Source: Streptomyces coffeae (lineage in GTDB: Bacteria; Actinomycetota; Actinomycetes; Streptomycetales; Streptomycetaceae). From it: a stretch of DNA of 64,000 nucleotides. The stretch spans positions 310,001-374,000 of the forward strand of contig NZ_JAERRF010000007.1 in the NCBI RefSeq assembly GCF_016741875.1. The letters run 5' to 3'. The first letter of the stretch is position 1. Every line of letters starts with the position of its first letter. This document shows positions 18,501 to 26,663 of the stretch, one piece after another. Under the pieces are notes generated by a model that saw only the letters and a program-made list of their open reading frames with translations, had not been told where the DNA came from and searched no databases. The translations under genes and the position numbers were made by a program.

Positions 18501-19947
18501 CTGCGCCGAGGGCGATGTTGCCGCCGATGGCGGCCCGCACGCGGGGGGCGGACGCCGCGAGCGCGGTGGGCAGGGCGTGCGACGGCAGCGAACCCTTGCC
18601 GAGCAGGGCGTGCAGCAGTTCGTCGGGCAGGTGCGGGAGCAGCTCGCGCAGATCGTCGGGTTCGGCGGCGTACAGCAGGAACCGGTACGTCTTGGTCAGT
18701 GCCGGTGGCGTGACCGAGGGTGCGGGCTCGGGGACCGTGCCGTCGGCGATACCGGCCAACAGGTCGGCGAGGGTGCCCAGGTACCGGGACAGAGAGGTGC
18801 GCAGGGTGGCCCAGCGCCGCGGGTCGCCGCCGAGCTGTCGGTGGAGAAGGACGCGCAGGGGCGCGGTGGGGCCGAGTTCGAGCAGAGCCCGGGCCGCTGT
18901 GCGCGCGGGGGCGATGGTGTCGAGGACGAGTGCGCTGAGGTCCGCGCGGTCGTCGGACGGGCCCAGACCGGCGGCGATCCGGAGGAGTTCGGGGTGGCCG
19001 GGCGTGTGGACGGCGGCGCGCAGCAGGGCCGGGCAGGCGGGTGCGACCTCGGCGACCACCGCGGGATGGGTGCGGTACAGGTCGGTGAGCAGCCGCTCGG
19101 GACAGTCGGAGTGGGCCGCGAGGACGCGTACGGCGGGCTCCGGCAGCGGCGCGGACCGATGAGCCGTCACGATGGCGTCCCAGTCGACGGTACGGCGCCA
19201 GGCCGGTTCGGCTTCGCCCGCGCGGAGTCCGGCCACCATGCCCTCCGGCCCCTCGGTGGCGGCCACCGCGGCGCGCAGCCGGTCACCGCCGGAGTCGCCG
19301 CCGGGGTCGCCGTCGCTGTCGAGCGCGCCGCGTGCGATGTCGGCAACGGCGGGGTGCAGGGGGACCGGGCCGGTCGCGGGGTCGAGCAGCAGGCGCAGCC
19401 GGTCGGGTTGCGCGAACAGCCCGAGTACGGCTCGCAGTTGCTCGGCGGTGGTCAGCGCGCGGCCGCAGGTGGTCAGGGCGTGCTCGACCAGCTCGGGCGT
19501 GCCGCTCACCACGGCCGCACCCACGAAGTGCGGGAGCGCGGGCGCTTCCTGGGTGGTCGCGCGGATCCGGGTCAGCAGCGGGGCGAGGGCGGTGGGCTCG
19601 GGGTGCCGCCCGGGGGAGAGGATGAGACGGCGCATCCAGGGGCGGGCCTCGGCATGCTCGTACACGCATTGGTCGACGATGGGGTCGGGGCGTTCGAGCA
19701 GCGCGGCCAGGTCGTCGCCGGTGAGCCCCTTGGCTCGTGCCAGGGCTCGCCGTACGCATGTGTCGGGGTCGCGGGCCGCGTTCGCCCGGGCCTCTGCGGT
19801 GAGGGGCACCCAGGTGAGGTAGCGGGGCTCCGCTTCGCCCAGCCGACGGCGTATCCGCCCGGCATCGCCAGGGGCGGCCCCGGCCAGCAGCAGGGCGAGC
19901 AGTTGCGCACCGCTCCGGTCGTAGCGGGTCGCTGAGCCTGATGTCAC
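15580..19947 (-). CDS. large alpha-helical repeat protein of unknown function (1455 aa)
   Basis: GTG start at 19947 with AAGGGA 8 nt upstream; the frame extends further up but without a ribosome site. No enzymatic motif, signal peptide or transmembrane helix is seen. The chain is built of Leu/Ala-rich helical units. Two distant segments are clearly homologous: DEPPVNAAVYGNQKTTLSLR (coding 18.4 kb) and DDPTINAALYGEVHSSSPSV (16.6 kb), each followed about 50 residues later by a DPELVxHSWAWW / DPELVEHALASWG unit. A third DPELV-like copy (GTPELVEHALTTCG) is near the N-terminus. It looks like a duplicated solenoid, perhaps a scaffold. It is monocistronic. Confidence 0.75.
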   Translation of the reverse strand: MTSGSATRYDRSGAQLLALLLAGAAPGDAGRIRRRLGEAEPRYLTWVPLTAEARANAARDPDTCVRRALARAKGLTGDDLAALLERPDPIVDQCVYEHAEARPWMRRLILSPGRHPEPTALAPLLTRIRATTQEAPALPHFVGAAVVSGTPELVEHALTTCGRALTTAEQLRAVLGLFAQPDRLRLLLDPATGPVPLHPAVADIARGALDSDGDPGGDSGGDRLRAAVAATEGPEGMVAGLRAGEAEPAWRRTVDWDAIVTAHRSAPLPEPAVRVLAAHSDCPERLLTDLYRTHPAVVAEVAPACPALLRAAVHTPGHPELLRIAAGLGPSDDRADLSALVLDTIAPARTAARALLELGPTAPLRVLLHRQLGGDPRRWATLRTSLSRYLGTLADLLAGIADGTVPEPAPSVTPPALTKTYRFLLYAAEPDDLRELLPHLPDELLHALLGKGSLPSHALPTALAASAPRVRAAIGGNIALGAGDLRRLTERDEPPVNAAVYGNQKTTLSLRRAIASGVPRTPGRAEPVPLDAGLRAELLATKDRSLRSPLITSGDPELVLHSWAWWTSDGARHYSVVRVWERGGPDAVRRLLGLVPADPPPILVEAAAALDHPDGLDRFREGLEPYEDPDALPRVFADPRGRNATRRLMQEIVHEPYVYDFPRLIAAHREHTFQPEPIEELLRHEDVDEAIRQALTTPASNLDSEPVDHLRATSYDTTLHRWFVDTVERDLLEPERLVDTAQPAAAVLTHLHHDAVGARVHRHAVDLVHEHLAGHSEAWVIALHLVGTFAGSLAELITAAAQVAGPRPNADELARLDANARTTGPPDPAEAPAPAAPALTHAEQRAREHILDRDAALASAHLLRTLVAGAPLPTDPGVLDVLAATYPVSFPGLAHPAWLVEACDRHASPDTRRRLAETTADRAGKDDLLACRQGIVAPSEMVARTPAHEMSPLPIGWFIRRVPAAAAVCAARRLVADRLGTDLERWLRALAAMDSDWAERPFAELLEHGSADTVPTVLTPAGAGLLLHAGTDALAAVLPRLDARATLTLTERACKTNHVPDALLDHLFAHDDHAALLLLARSSRHRDLHLRLLAVDDPTINAALYGEVHSSSPSVEIRRIILSRRPQGRTAEGPDDLLPLAPELRERLLARDHFDKGSAKYLRLLVEAADPELVEHALASWGKRVPLPDHLLAARNALRHGGPDCLRSLIDRGLLSAGAAKVATKALSAPAPDAVLTARLDKELSTDRLVAKLRTCGEYEHEDVLDLPYTRDWDVLIRAHEQEPFRSRVWGTIARLPDAPDELAPAAFEYWSCFIDRTLTDRGPSWARAAIGNIPNLSIPRNEWAPVLDALLERGLLSGKEIIHSGAMASRMLHYLAEASVRQELPTALRAAVQEATNELAALAGKLLGTDDEAWQRLFAALAGKDPHWPMHDSHTTPAALLNHASRRPLVPSEY

Positions 19948-20396
19948 CGATCGTATCCCTTGCGTCTGTCGTCTGTCGTCTTCGGACGGTGGTCCGAGGG
20001 GAACCCCATCACACAGGCTTGAATCGCTCTTTCCGAGGGTGCAACTGCACGCAGAAGTCCAAGCGTTGTGTGCACTGGAGGGCTTCCTCCCGAAGGCACG
20101 GCACATGCTGGAGACTTCCACCCGGGAAGGACAGGGCGTGGTGGTGTGCCGCCTGCGGGACCGCTCGCGCCCTCACCGCGATGCCTCGACGGCCGCACCG
20201 ATACCCCGCGACCGGGCGACCGCCCGGATCCGGCGGGGGTCCGCCTCATCAACTCCTGCGGCAGCAATTCCGCTTCGGCACGCAACCCAAAAGAAACAAG
20301 ACACCTCATACCAGTTGGACGGACCCGAGTACTCATGTCATGGACGGGCCCGACGCGCGATGCGAGGAGCGGGCGACGCACTGGGAGGGTTGTCTG
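19948..20396. other. intergenic region without a convincing gene
   Basis: About 450 bp between two divergent genes. Short frames here lack consistent third-position GC and ribosome sites. It must hold promoters for both the repeat protein and the oxidoreductase operon, but no clear -10/-35 pair was recognised. An in-frame ATG at 20340 is an alternative start for the next gene. Confidence 0.5.
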
Positions 20397-22625
20397 TTGG
20401 ACGGTTTCGAGTCTTCCGCCGCCGGCACTGGTACGCCTCGGGACGAGGTGCCACGGCCGACAGCGTCCCGGCAGTCCCGTGAGGCCGGCCGGCTGTCCCG
20501 CCGACGATTCGTCGTCTATTCGCTGGCGGCGTCCACCCTGACGGTCGCCGCACCGCTCGGCTGCGACACGTCCTCGGCGGAAGGCGCCGACGGCAGCCCG
20601 GAGTCTGCGCGCAAACCGTCCGGCGTTGTGGTGAGGGGCGCCGACGACGAGATGCTGGTCCTCCAGGTCACGGCGACGAACAAGGTGATCGTGCGGCTGC
20701 CCCGGGTCGAGGTCGGCCAGGGCATCACGACCGCGGTCGCCATGATGATCGCCGAGGAGCTGGACGCCCGGCTCGTCGATGTCGACATCCCGCTCGCCGA
20801 CGCCCGGGACAAGGGCAACCAGTACACGGGCGGTTCGAGCTCGGTCAGCTCACTGTACGGTCCGGCCCGCCAACTGGCCGCCACCGCCCGCGCCAGGCTT
20901 GTGACCGCGGCTGCCAGACGGTGGCACCTCCCTGCCCGGACCCTGCGCACCCGGGACACGATGGTCATCGCACCGGACGGGCGCACGGCCACCTACGGAT
21001 CACTGACCGCGAGCGCCGCCGGGATCCATCGGCCCGCCGTGTCGAGCAAGCCCAAGCCTCCGTCCCGGCATCGCGTGATCGGGCGGCCGACGACCCGGAT
21101 CGACGCGCGGGACATCGTCACGGGCAAGGCGAAGTACGCCGGAGACCTTTCGGTGGCCGGAGCGAAGCCGACCGTGGTGGCCCGGCCGCCGACGATCATG
21201 GGGAAGGTCGTCTCGGTCGACGACAGGGCGGCCCGCGCCATGCAGGGCGTCCGCGCCGTCGTCAGGGTCCCCGGAGGTGTCGCGGTGGTGGCGGACACCT
21301 TCCACCACGCCTTCAAGGCCAGGGACGCGCTGCGGATCACATGGGCCCCGGGCCCGCTCGCGCCCCTGTCGGATGCCGCCATCCGGGCCCGACTGCGGGC
21401 CGCTGTTCCACGGCTCGGCACCCCACCGCGCGGATCGGCGCAGACAGAGGCCGAGTTCGAGTTCGCCTTCGTCAGCCACGCCCCGATGGAGGTGCTGACC
21501 GCGGTGGCGGATGTGCGCGCCCACCGCGCGGAGTTCTGGTTCTCCACGCAGACGCCGATGGACGCGCGGGACAGCATCGCCGAGGCGATCGGACTGCCGA
21601 AGTCCAAGGTCCGGGTGCACGTCGTGCGCGGCGGGGGTTCGTTCGGACGGCGGCTGAACTTCGACGCTGCGATCGAGGCCGCACTGATCTCCCAAAAGGC
21701 ACACCGGCCGGTGAAGCTGATGTGGAGCCGGGGCGACGACATACGGCACGGCAGGATGCGCCCGGCCAGCCACCACAGGATCCGGGCCAGCCTCGCGCGG
21801 GGCAGGGTGGTGGCCTTCGCCCACTCGATGGCCTCGGTGAACGAGTCCTCCGTACAGCAGGGCACGGCCGCGCAGGGCGGTGTGACCACCACCGCCGCCG
21901 CACGCACCGCGCGCGCTCCCGCGGCGGGCCCGCTCCCCAGCGACGATGGACTGTACAACTTCGGACGCGTCTCGAAGGACTCGGGCGGGGTCGGGCTGGC
22001 GATGCCCCTCGGCGCCTGGCGGTCGGTGGATTCCGGGACGACGAGGACGGCCGAGGAGATCGTCGTCGACGAGGTCGCCAAGAGGCTGGGCAAGGACCCG
22101 GTCGCGTTCCGGCGCACCACACTCCGGAACAAGGCCGTCAAGGCCGTACTCGACAAGGTCGCGACCGCCGGAAACTGGGGCCGGACCATGCCGGCGGGCC
22201 AGGCCCAGGGCGTGGCTGTCCACGAGGAGTACGGCTCCTGCGTGGCCTGCCTGGTCGAGATCGACGCCACCGATCCGAAGAACCCCCGGGTGACCAAGGT
22301 GGTGATGGGGGCCGACGTCGGAACGGCCGTCAACCCGCGGGGCCTCGAGGCGCAGCTCATGGGCACCGCGATCGACGGGATCTCCACCGTGCTGCGGGCC
22401 GGCCTCCACATCGACCGTGGCGCGGTCCGCGAGAGCAGCTTCTCCGACTTCCGCTACGCCCGCGGGCGGCACGCGCCTCTGCACTTCGAAGCGCACATCA
22501 TGCCCTCCCGGCGTGACCCCGGAGGGGCCGGCGAACTCGGCGTTCCCGCCGCGGCGGGCGCCGTCGCCAACGCCTATGCCCGGGCGACCGGTACCCGACC
22601 CCGCCGTTTCCCGGTCAACTTCTGA
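20397..22625 (+). CDS. molybdopterin-binding subunit, isoquinoline 1-oxidoreductase-like (IorB type)
   Basis: 742 aa from a TTG at 20397 with GGGAGGG 7 nt upstream (chosen over an ATG at 20340 for that site). A Tat signal is present: LSRRRFVVYSLAASTLTVAA (residues ~33-52), so the enzyme is exported folded. Molybdenum hydroxylase motifs follow: RVEVGQGITTAVAMMIAEEL, the repeat domain near VIGRPTTRIDARDIVTGKAKYAGD, RGGGSFGRRLNFDAAIEAA and MGADVGTAVNPRGLEAQLMG, ending PGGAGELGVPAAAGAVANA with the conserved catalytic Glu. The family hydroxylates N-heterocycles or oxidises aldehydes; the substrate is unknown. The [2Fe-2S] subunit follows 9 bp later. No FAD subunit is present, as usual for this type. 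Confidence 0.88.
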   Translation: MDGFESSAAGTGTPRDEVPRPTASRQSREAGRLSRRRFVVYSLAASTLTVAAPLGCDTSSAEGADGSPESARKPSGVVVRGADDEMLVLQVTATNKVIVRLPRVEVGQGITTAVAMMIAEELDARLVDVDIPLADARDKGNQYTGGSSSVSSLYGPARQLAATARARLVTAAARRWHLPARTLRTRDTMVIAPDGRTATYGSLTASAAGIHRPAVSSKPKPPSRHRVIGRPTTRIDARDIVTGKAKYAGDLSVAGAKPTVVARPPTIMGKVVSVDDRAARAMQGVRAVVRVPGGVAVVADTFHHAFKARDALRITWAPGPLAPLSDAAIRARLRAAVPRLGTPPRGSAQTEAEFEFAFVSHAPMEVLTAVADVRAHRAEFWFSTQTPMDARDSIAEAIGLPKSKVRVHVVRGGGSFGRRLNFDAAIEAALISQKAHRPVKLMWSRGDDIRHGRMRPASHHRIRASLARGRVVAFAHSMASVNESSVQQGTAAQGGVTTTAAARTARAPAAGPLPSDDGLYNFGRVSKDSGGVGLAMPLGAWRSVDSGTTRTAEEIVVDEVAKRLGKDPVAFRRTTLRNKAVKAVLDKVATAGNWGRTMPAGQAQGVAVHEEYGSCVACLVEIDATDPKNPRVTKVVMGADVGTAVNPRGLEAQLMGTAIDGISTVLRAGLHIDRGAVRESSFSDFRYARGRHAPLHFEAHIMPSRRDPGGAGELGVPAAAGAVANAYARATGTRPRRFPVNF

Positions 22626-22634
22626 GAGGTACCG

Positions 22635-23105
22635 ATGCCCTCCTACGCCTTCGTCCTCAACGGGGAACGGGTCACTGTCCAGGCACCGGCCGACATGCCG
22701 CTGCTGTGGGTGCTGCGCGACATGCTGGGGGTCACCGGCCCCAAGTACGGCTGCGGCGTCGGGGTCTGCCGCGCCTGCACCAGTCATCTCGACGGCGAGG
22801 AGGTCCAGCCCTGCATCGTGCCCGTCGCGGACTGCGCGGACCGCTCGGTCACCACGATCGAGGGCCTGGCCGACGGAGACACACTGCATCCCGTACAGCG
22901 GGCCTGGCTCGACTGCGATGTCGCGCAGTGCGGCTTCTGCCAGCCAGGACAGATCATGGCCGCGGCAGCCCTGCTGAAGAAGACGCCCCGGCCGACGGAT
23001 GCCGACATCGACCGGATCGAGAACGTCTGCCGCTGCGGCACCTACTCCCGGATACGCGAAGCGATCAAGAAAGCCTCCGCAGGCAGCCCGCCCGCCGAGG
23101 ACTGA
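22635..23105 (+). CDS. [2Fe-2S] subunit, isoquinoline 1-oxidoreductase-like (IorA type)
   Basis: 156 aa. The plant-type [2Fe-2S] site is [22 protein letters not shown] and the second, helical [2Fe-2S] site is [10 protein letters not shown]...[13 protein letters not shown]. It passes electrons from the Mo-cofactor subunit encoded just upstream. It has no signal of its own, so export would be by hitchhiking with the Tat-bearing large subunit. GAGAGG precedes the ATG. Confidence 0.92.
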   Translation: MPSYAFVLNGERVTVQAPADMPLLWVLRDMLGVTGPKYGCGVGVCRACTSHLDGEEVQPCIVPVADCADRSVTTIEGLADGDTLHPVQRAWLDCDVAQCGFCQPGQIMAAAALLKKTPRPTDADIDRIENVCRCGTYSRIREAIKKASAGSPPAED

Positions 23106-23313
23106 CAGCCTGCATGACGGCGGCCCGAACTCCATTCTCGCCTCGGCCGCACCGCCCCGCACCCGGGGCAGTCCGACGAGGCCGACGCGCGGGTACGAGC
23201 CCGCGGTACGACGATGGAGGCACGGATCGTTCGTGTGGATGCGTGAAGGGAAAGCAGGGGTGATGAGGCCGGAGACGGAGTGCCTGGCGCAGGTGGTGCG
23301 GTGAGCCTTGGCC

Positions 23314-23958
23314 ATGACCGAATCCGCCCATCCACCTGAGGGTCTTGTACGGGCTCTCCGAGCTGCAGGCATCAGCGACGAGCGCCTGCTCCAGGCCGTA
23401 CGAGCGACTCCCCGAGCGGCATTCGTCCCCACCGGCCACCACCCGTACGCCTATCACGACGTGCCCATTCCGATCGGGCACGGACAGGTGACCACGCAAC
23501 CCTCGCTCTCGGCCATGATGATCGAGGGTCTCGACCTGAGCGGGGATGAACACGTCCTTGAGATCGGTACCGGCCTCGGCTTCCAGACCGCACTGCTCGC
23601 CCGGTTGGCCGCCGATGTCGTGACCATAGAGATGTGGCCGGACCTCGCACATCAGGCACGGCGCAACCTCGCCCGGCAGGGCATCGGGAATGTCGAGTCG
23701 CGCGTCGGGGACGGCAGCGGCGGCGTGCCGGACCGCGCTCCGTATGACGCGGTCATCGTGTCCGCCGCGTTCCCGGAGGTCCCTGCGCCGCTGACCGGAC
23801 AACTGCGTTTCGGCGGTCGCCTCGTACAGCCCGTCGGGCCGGGTGGCTGGGACCAGGTGGTGTCCTTTCTGCGCACCGCGACGGGGCTGGAGCGTCGGCG
23901 GATACTCACGCCCGCTCATTTCGTCCGCTTGCGAGGACGGTACGGCTACCCCTCCTGA
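23314..23958 (+). CDS. PCMT-like SAM-dependent methyltransferase
   Basis: 214 aa from the ATG at 23314; an in-frame TTG at 23308 is possible. The chain matches the protein-L-isoaspartate methyltransferase family: ATPRAAFVP, HGQVTTQPSLSAMMIEGLDL, the SAM motif HVLEIGTGLGFQTALLARLA with VVTIE, and PYDAVIVSAAFPEVPAPLTGQL with a final GGRLVQPVG. Streptomyces carry several paralogues, some associated with peptide natural products, so the target need not be isoaspartate. It is convergent with the toxin-immunity operon. Confidence 0.85.
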   Translation: MTESAHPPEGLVRALRAAGISDERLLQAVRATPRAAFVPTGHHPYAYHDVPIPIGHGQVTTQPSLSAMMIEGLDLSGDEHVLEIGTGLGFQTALLARLAADVVTIEMWPDLAHQARRNLARQGIGNVESRVGDGSGGVPDRAPYDAVIVSAAFPEVPAPLTGQLRFGGRLVQPVGPGGWDQVVSFLRTATGLERRRILTPAHFVRLRGRYGYPS

Positions 23959-23962
23959 GCCT

Positions 23963-24304
23963 CTAGGACGCGTTGGTGTTCCCAGCGTCATCCACCGTTC
24001 GCAGTGCGCTTTCCAGCGCATGTCGTAGGTGTGCGCGTGCGTCCCCGGCATCGGCTTTGCTCAGCAGGGCCGAGAGGAATTCCGGGTCCGGGTAGCCGCT
24101 GTCCTGGGATTCCTTCGTGGCCCACAGCTGTGACCAGATGGAGATCATCATCTCGTTGCAGGCTTGAGCCTGCGCGAGCCGATGCGGGCCTTCACCGGTG
24201 AAAACTTCGCGCGCCGAGACCCCCAGCCGATGGCCCATGGCGATCAGGAATGTCTCCCTCGAATGCGAATCCAGAATTGCCAGTACGCGGTCGCGAGCAC
24301 TCAT
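23963..24304 (-). CDS. putative immunity protein of the adjacent toxin
   Basis: 113-aa acidic helical protein (MSARDRVLAILDSHSRETFLIAMGHRLGVS...), family not recognised. Its ATG overlaps the stop of the toxin C-terminal frame (ATGA at 24301-24304), so it is translationally coupled to the toxin. This placement, small size and acidity are typical of cognate immunity proteins; the role is inferred from context only. Confidence 0.55.
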   Translation of the reverse strand: MSARDRVLAILDSHSRETFLIAMGHRLGVSAREVFTGEGPHRLAQAQACNEMMISIWSQLWATKESQDSGYPDPEFLSALLSKADAGDARAHLRHALESALRTVDDAGNTNAS

Positions 24305-25412
24305 TGGTCCATATCCCAGAAGTCTTCGTCCGTCATCGGCCGGCCTCCACCATAGGATTCGCGAGGCAGCGAATCCACGTCGTACCCACGTGACCGCAGC
24401 ACGGCGACCCTGGTGTTTCCGTTCATGATAGTGCCGTCGGGCTTGACGATCAGTGGCTCGTGTGCCCCTGGCCGCAAAGAGAAGACGATGTCTTCCGTGT
24501 CTTGTTTGTGCCAGAAGCCACGTTGCCGCCGCGGCGGATGGCGTCGGTGCCGCCGGTGGCCAGTGCCAGGGGGAGGTCGGGGGTGAGTTGTCCGGCGGCG
24601 CGGGCGGGGTTGCGCTGCCACTCGTCCCAGTTGACGACGGCCTTGGCGAACTCCTTGGGGTGGTCGACGGCGTAGGCGGCCCCGTCTGCCATGCCCGCGA
24701 GCCGCAGCCCAGCCCCCTGGGGCCCGTCCTCGACGAGATACTCGAATTCCTTGTACCACCCGTGGGCGGTGTCCTTCGCTCCCCCGAAGAAGTCCCCCAA
24801 CTTCTGCTTGAGGTAGTCCACGCCCTCGGGGGCCGCGGGCTTGTCCGGGGCCTTCTCCTTGGCGGTGTCGAGTGTGCGCTTGGCGGTGTCGACGACGAGC
24901 TTGAGTTCCTTCTCCAGCTTGTCCAGGCGCTTGTAGCAGGCGTCCAGCGCTGCCATCCCCGGATCGTCCTCCGGTGGCTTCTCCGGCAGGGGATCGTCCT
25001 TGCGGTCATCCGCCTCGCTGTAATCCTTCCACCGCTGCCAGTGGCTCTTGGACGCTGCCCGCGCCTCATCGGCGTCGTCGATGATCGGCTTGACGTGCTT
25101 CTGCACCGACCGCAGCTTCGCGGCGTACGAGTCCAGTGCGCTCGCGGCGGAGGTGAAGTAGGTCTTGGCCGAGCCCAGTTCCTTGGGCAGCTTCTCCGTC
25201 GCGCCCTGGAAGCCCTCCGACGCCGCACCGGTCCAGTTCATCAAGGACAGCACGTCGAGTTGTTCGACCCCGTCCTGGAACGCGCCCGCGTAGGCGCGGA
25301 GTTTGACGGCCAGGTCTTCGACGTAGGGGCTGCCGGGGATGACGTCGGAGGGTTTGGCGTTGGCGGGTATGCGCTCGGTCGTGCCGCCCTCGGTCGCGTC
25401 CTTGTGGGTCAT
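24301..25412 (-). pseudogene. T7SS-type polymorphic toxin, frameshifted before its C-terminal domain
   Basis: The N-terminal ~310 residues (from the ATG at 25412) form a putative T7SS-secreted module: SPYVEDLAVKLRAYAGAFQDGVEQLDVLSLMNWTGAASEGF, a long helical bundle, a DPGMAALDACYKRLDKLEKELK coiled coil and an LTPDLPLALATGGTDAIRRG linker. That frame stops at 24450. The remaining ~70 residues are in the -1 frame: RGFWHKQDTEDIVFSLRPG, then HEPLIVKPDGTIMNGNTRVA and VLRSRGYDVDSLPRE, ending at 24301. Loss of one C where GGCC would read GG-Q (near 24520) explains the break. The tail's DGxxxNGNxRxxxLRxxG pattern recalls ParB/sulfiredoxin-like domains. The start overlaps the upstream gene (ATGA). Confidence 0.7.
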
Positions 25413-25963
25413 GCGGTCACTCCCTTGGAACCGCCGTCGACTTCCCAGCCGCCGTCGTAGCGAAGCCGCGGGTTGGTGGGCACGTCTCCGGTGTAGGTGC
25501 CGCCGTCATCGTCGAGCCAGGGCTCCTTGTAGATCTGCGGCGGTGGATCGAACTTCGGCCGGTAGCCGTCCTTCCACGCCTTCATGCCGTATTCGCCGAA
25601 GGGGAGTTTGGCCATGTTGTCCTCGGTCGGCGCGAAGTCCTTGATGCGCAGCAGGTCGGCGAGCAGGTAGGCGGCGATCACCTGCCGGAGGGTCTCCACC
25701 ACTGTGTCCGCGTGCTCGGCCACCCGGCCCATACCGAACCCACAGGCGGACAGCAGCTTCTCCGAGGAGTCGTAGATGTCGAAGGCGGCGGAGGTTCGGA
25801 TGCTGTCGGCCAGTGTCTTCCAGTCCTTCTTGATCTTCCGCGCAGCGACGACCGACTCATCCAGCGGTGTCAGCACCCTCTGTACCGAATCGATCTCCAC
25901 CCGGTAGCCATCGCCCGGCTTCGGCCCATCCGCCGCCGAACCACCCTTGCCATCCCCCGACAT
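25409..25963 (-). CDS. toxin-partner protein (WXG/T7SS-associated type)
   Basis: 184 aa with GAGGAAGG just before the ATG. It has an N-terminal Gly-rich stretch, then a helical hairpin-like core (RVEIDSVQRVLTPLDESVVAARKIKKDWKTLADSI ... EHADTVVETLRQVIAAYLLADLLRIKDF) resembling ESX-type partner or chaperone proteins, and a Pro/Asp-rich tail ending before the ATGA overlap with the toxin gene. It probably pairs with the toxin N-terminus for secretion. The WXG assignment is by shape and context, since no strict W-x-G motif is present. Confidence 0.6.
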   Translation of the reverse strand: MSGDGKGGSAADGPKPGDGYRVEIDSVQRVLTPLDESVVAARKIKKDWKTLADSIRTSAAFDIYDSSEKLLSACGFGMGRVAEHADTVVETLRQVIAAYLLADLLRIKDFAPTEDNMAKLPFGEYGMKAWKDGYRPKFDPPPQIYKEPWLDDDGGTYTGDVPTNPRLRYDGGWEVDGGSKGVTA

Positions 25964-25969
25964 CGACCT

Positions 25970-26393
25970 TCCTCAGCGGCCCTCAGGGCCGCCGCCCCAT
26001 CCCACGTGAACATCCGTGGTCCCAGCGGATCCACCGCTGCCCGCACCCTCTCGGGCAACAGGTCCACCACGTCCTCGACTGTCGTCGATGTCCAACCGCA
26101 CACACCCTCGAACAGCGCGAGCCGCCTCGGAAACCAGAAAGCGCAGGAGAACGACACCCTGAGCAGTCGATGCGCAGGACTTCGTATCCTCTCGAGGCTT
26201 GGGGGATGCGGCATCTCCCACCTGCTTTGGCAGCCACGGAAGCTCCGGGCGCCAGCAGGGGAGAGGGCCCGGCGGTTGGCCCACGAGTACGAAGGCTGCG
26301 ACGAGGTCCCGGGCCAAGTCGTCCGACAGAGTGACGAGTTCGTGATTAGACTCGAAGATCATTGTGTTGAACTCATAGGTCAAAGGAGATGGA
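25970..26393. other. region with ambiguous, probably decayed coding sequence
   Basis: On the minus strand two overlapping frames both look partly coding: 25973-26464 and a frame ending with FEGVCGWTSTTVEDVVDLLP and FTWDGAAALRAAEEGR near 25975-26110. Neither has a good start with a ribosome site, and the longer one collides with the well-supported small gene at 26394. A frameshifted remnant is the simplest reading. Confidence 0.4.
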
Positions 26394-26594
26394 ATGACAC
26401 AGCCTCCCTTCGCCGCTCTGTCCACCGCGATTGCGAGTCTTGGGACCGTGCTGGGCTTGTTCACGGTCCAGTTGCGCGCGGACGGTTATGAGCAGTACGT
26501 CGAGTCCATGGCCAACGCCAGTGTCGTGATGTGGATCACGGCCTGCCTGACGGTCGTGACATGGATCCGCTACCGGCAGACGAACTCCAACTGA
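26394..26594 (+). CDS. small membrane protein (66 aa)
   Basis: ATG preceded by a near-ideal AAAGGAG at 5-11 nt upstream, which is what argues for the gene. The product has two hydrophobic segments (FAALSTAIASLGTVLGLFTVQL and SVVMWITACLTVVTWI) joined by a short polar loop (RADGYEQYVESMANA) and a short RYRQTNSN tail. No family is recognised. It converges on the nitronate monooxygenase gene. Confidence 0.6.
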   Translation: MTQPPFAALSTAIASLGTVLGLFTVQLRADGYEQYVESMANASVVMWITACLTVVTWIRYRQTNSN

Positions 26595-26663
26595 GCTCCA
26601 CGGTTGCCGGCTCGGCGTCGGGCATCCGGCCCGGCGCCGGTCGGGTGCGGGCGATCGCGGTCG

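Noticed and set aside
17596..19935. 779-aa plus-strand frame opposite the large repeat protein
   Set aside because: Gly/Val-rich shadow composition; the minus-strand frame has repeats, a ribosome site and coherent protein character.
20993..22411. Minus-strand frames opposite the IorB-type gene
   Set aside because: The plus-strand frame contains all the conserved molybdenum hydroxylase motifs, so these are shadows.
25973..26464. 163-aa minus-strand ORF
   Set aside because: It overlaps the well-supported start of the small membrane protein gene and has poor coding character and no ribosome site. Kept only as a possible decayed region.
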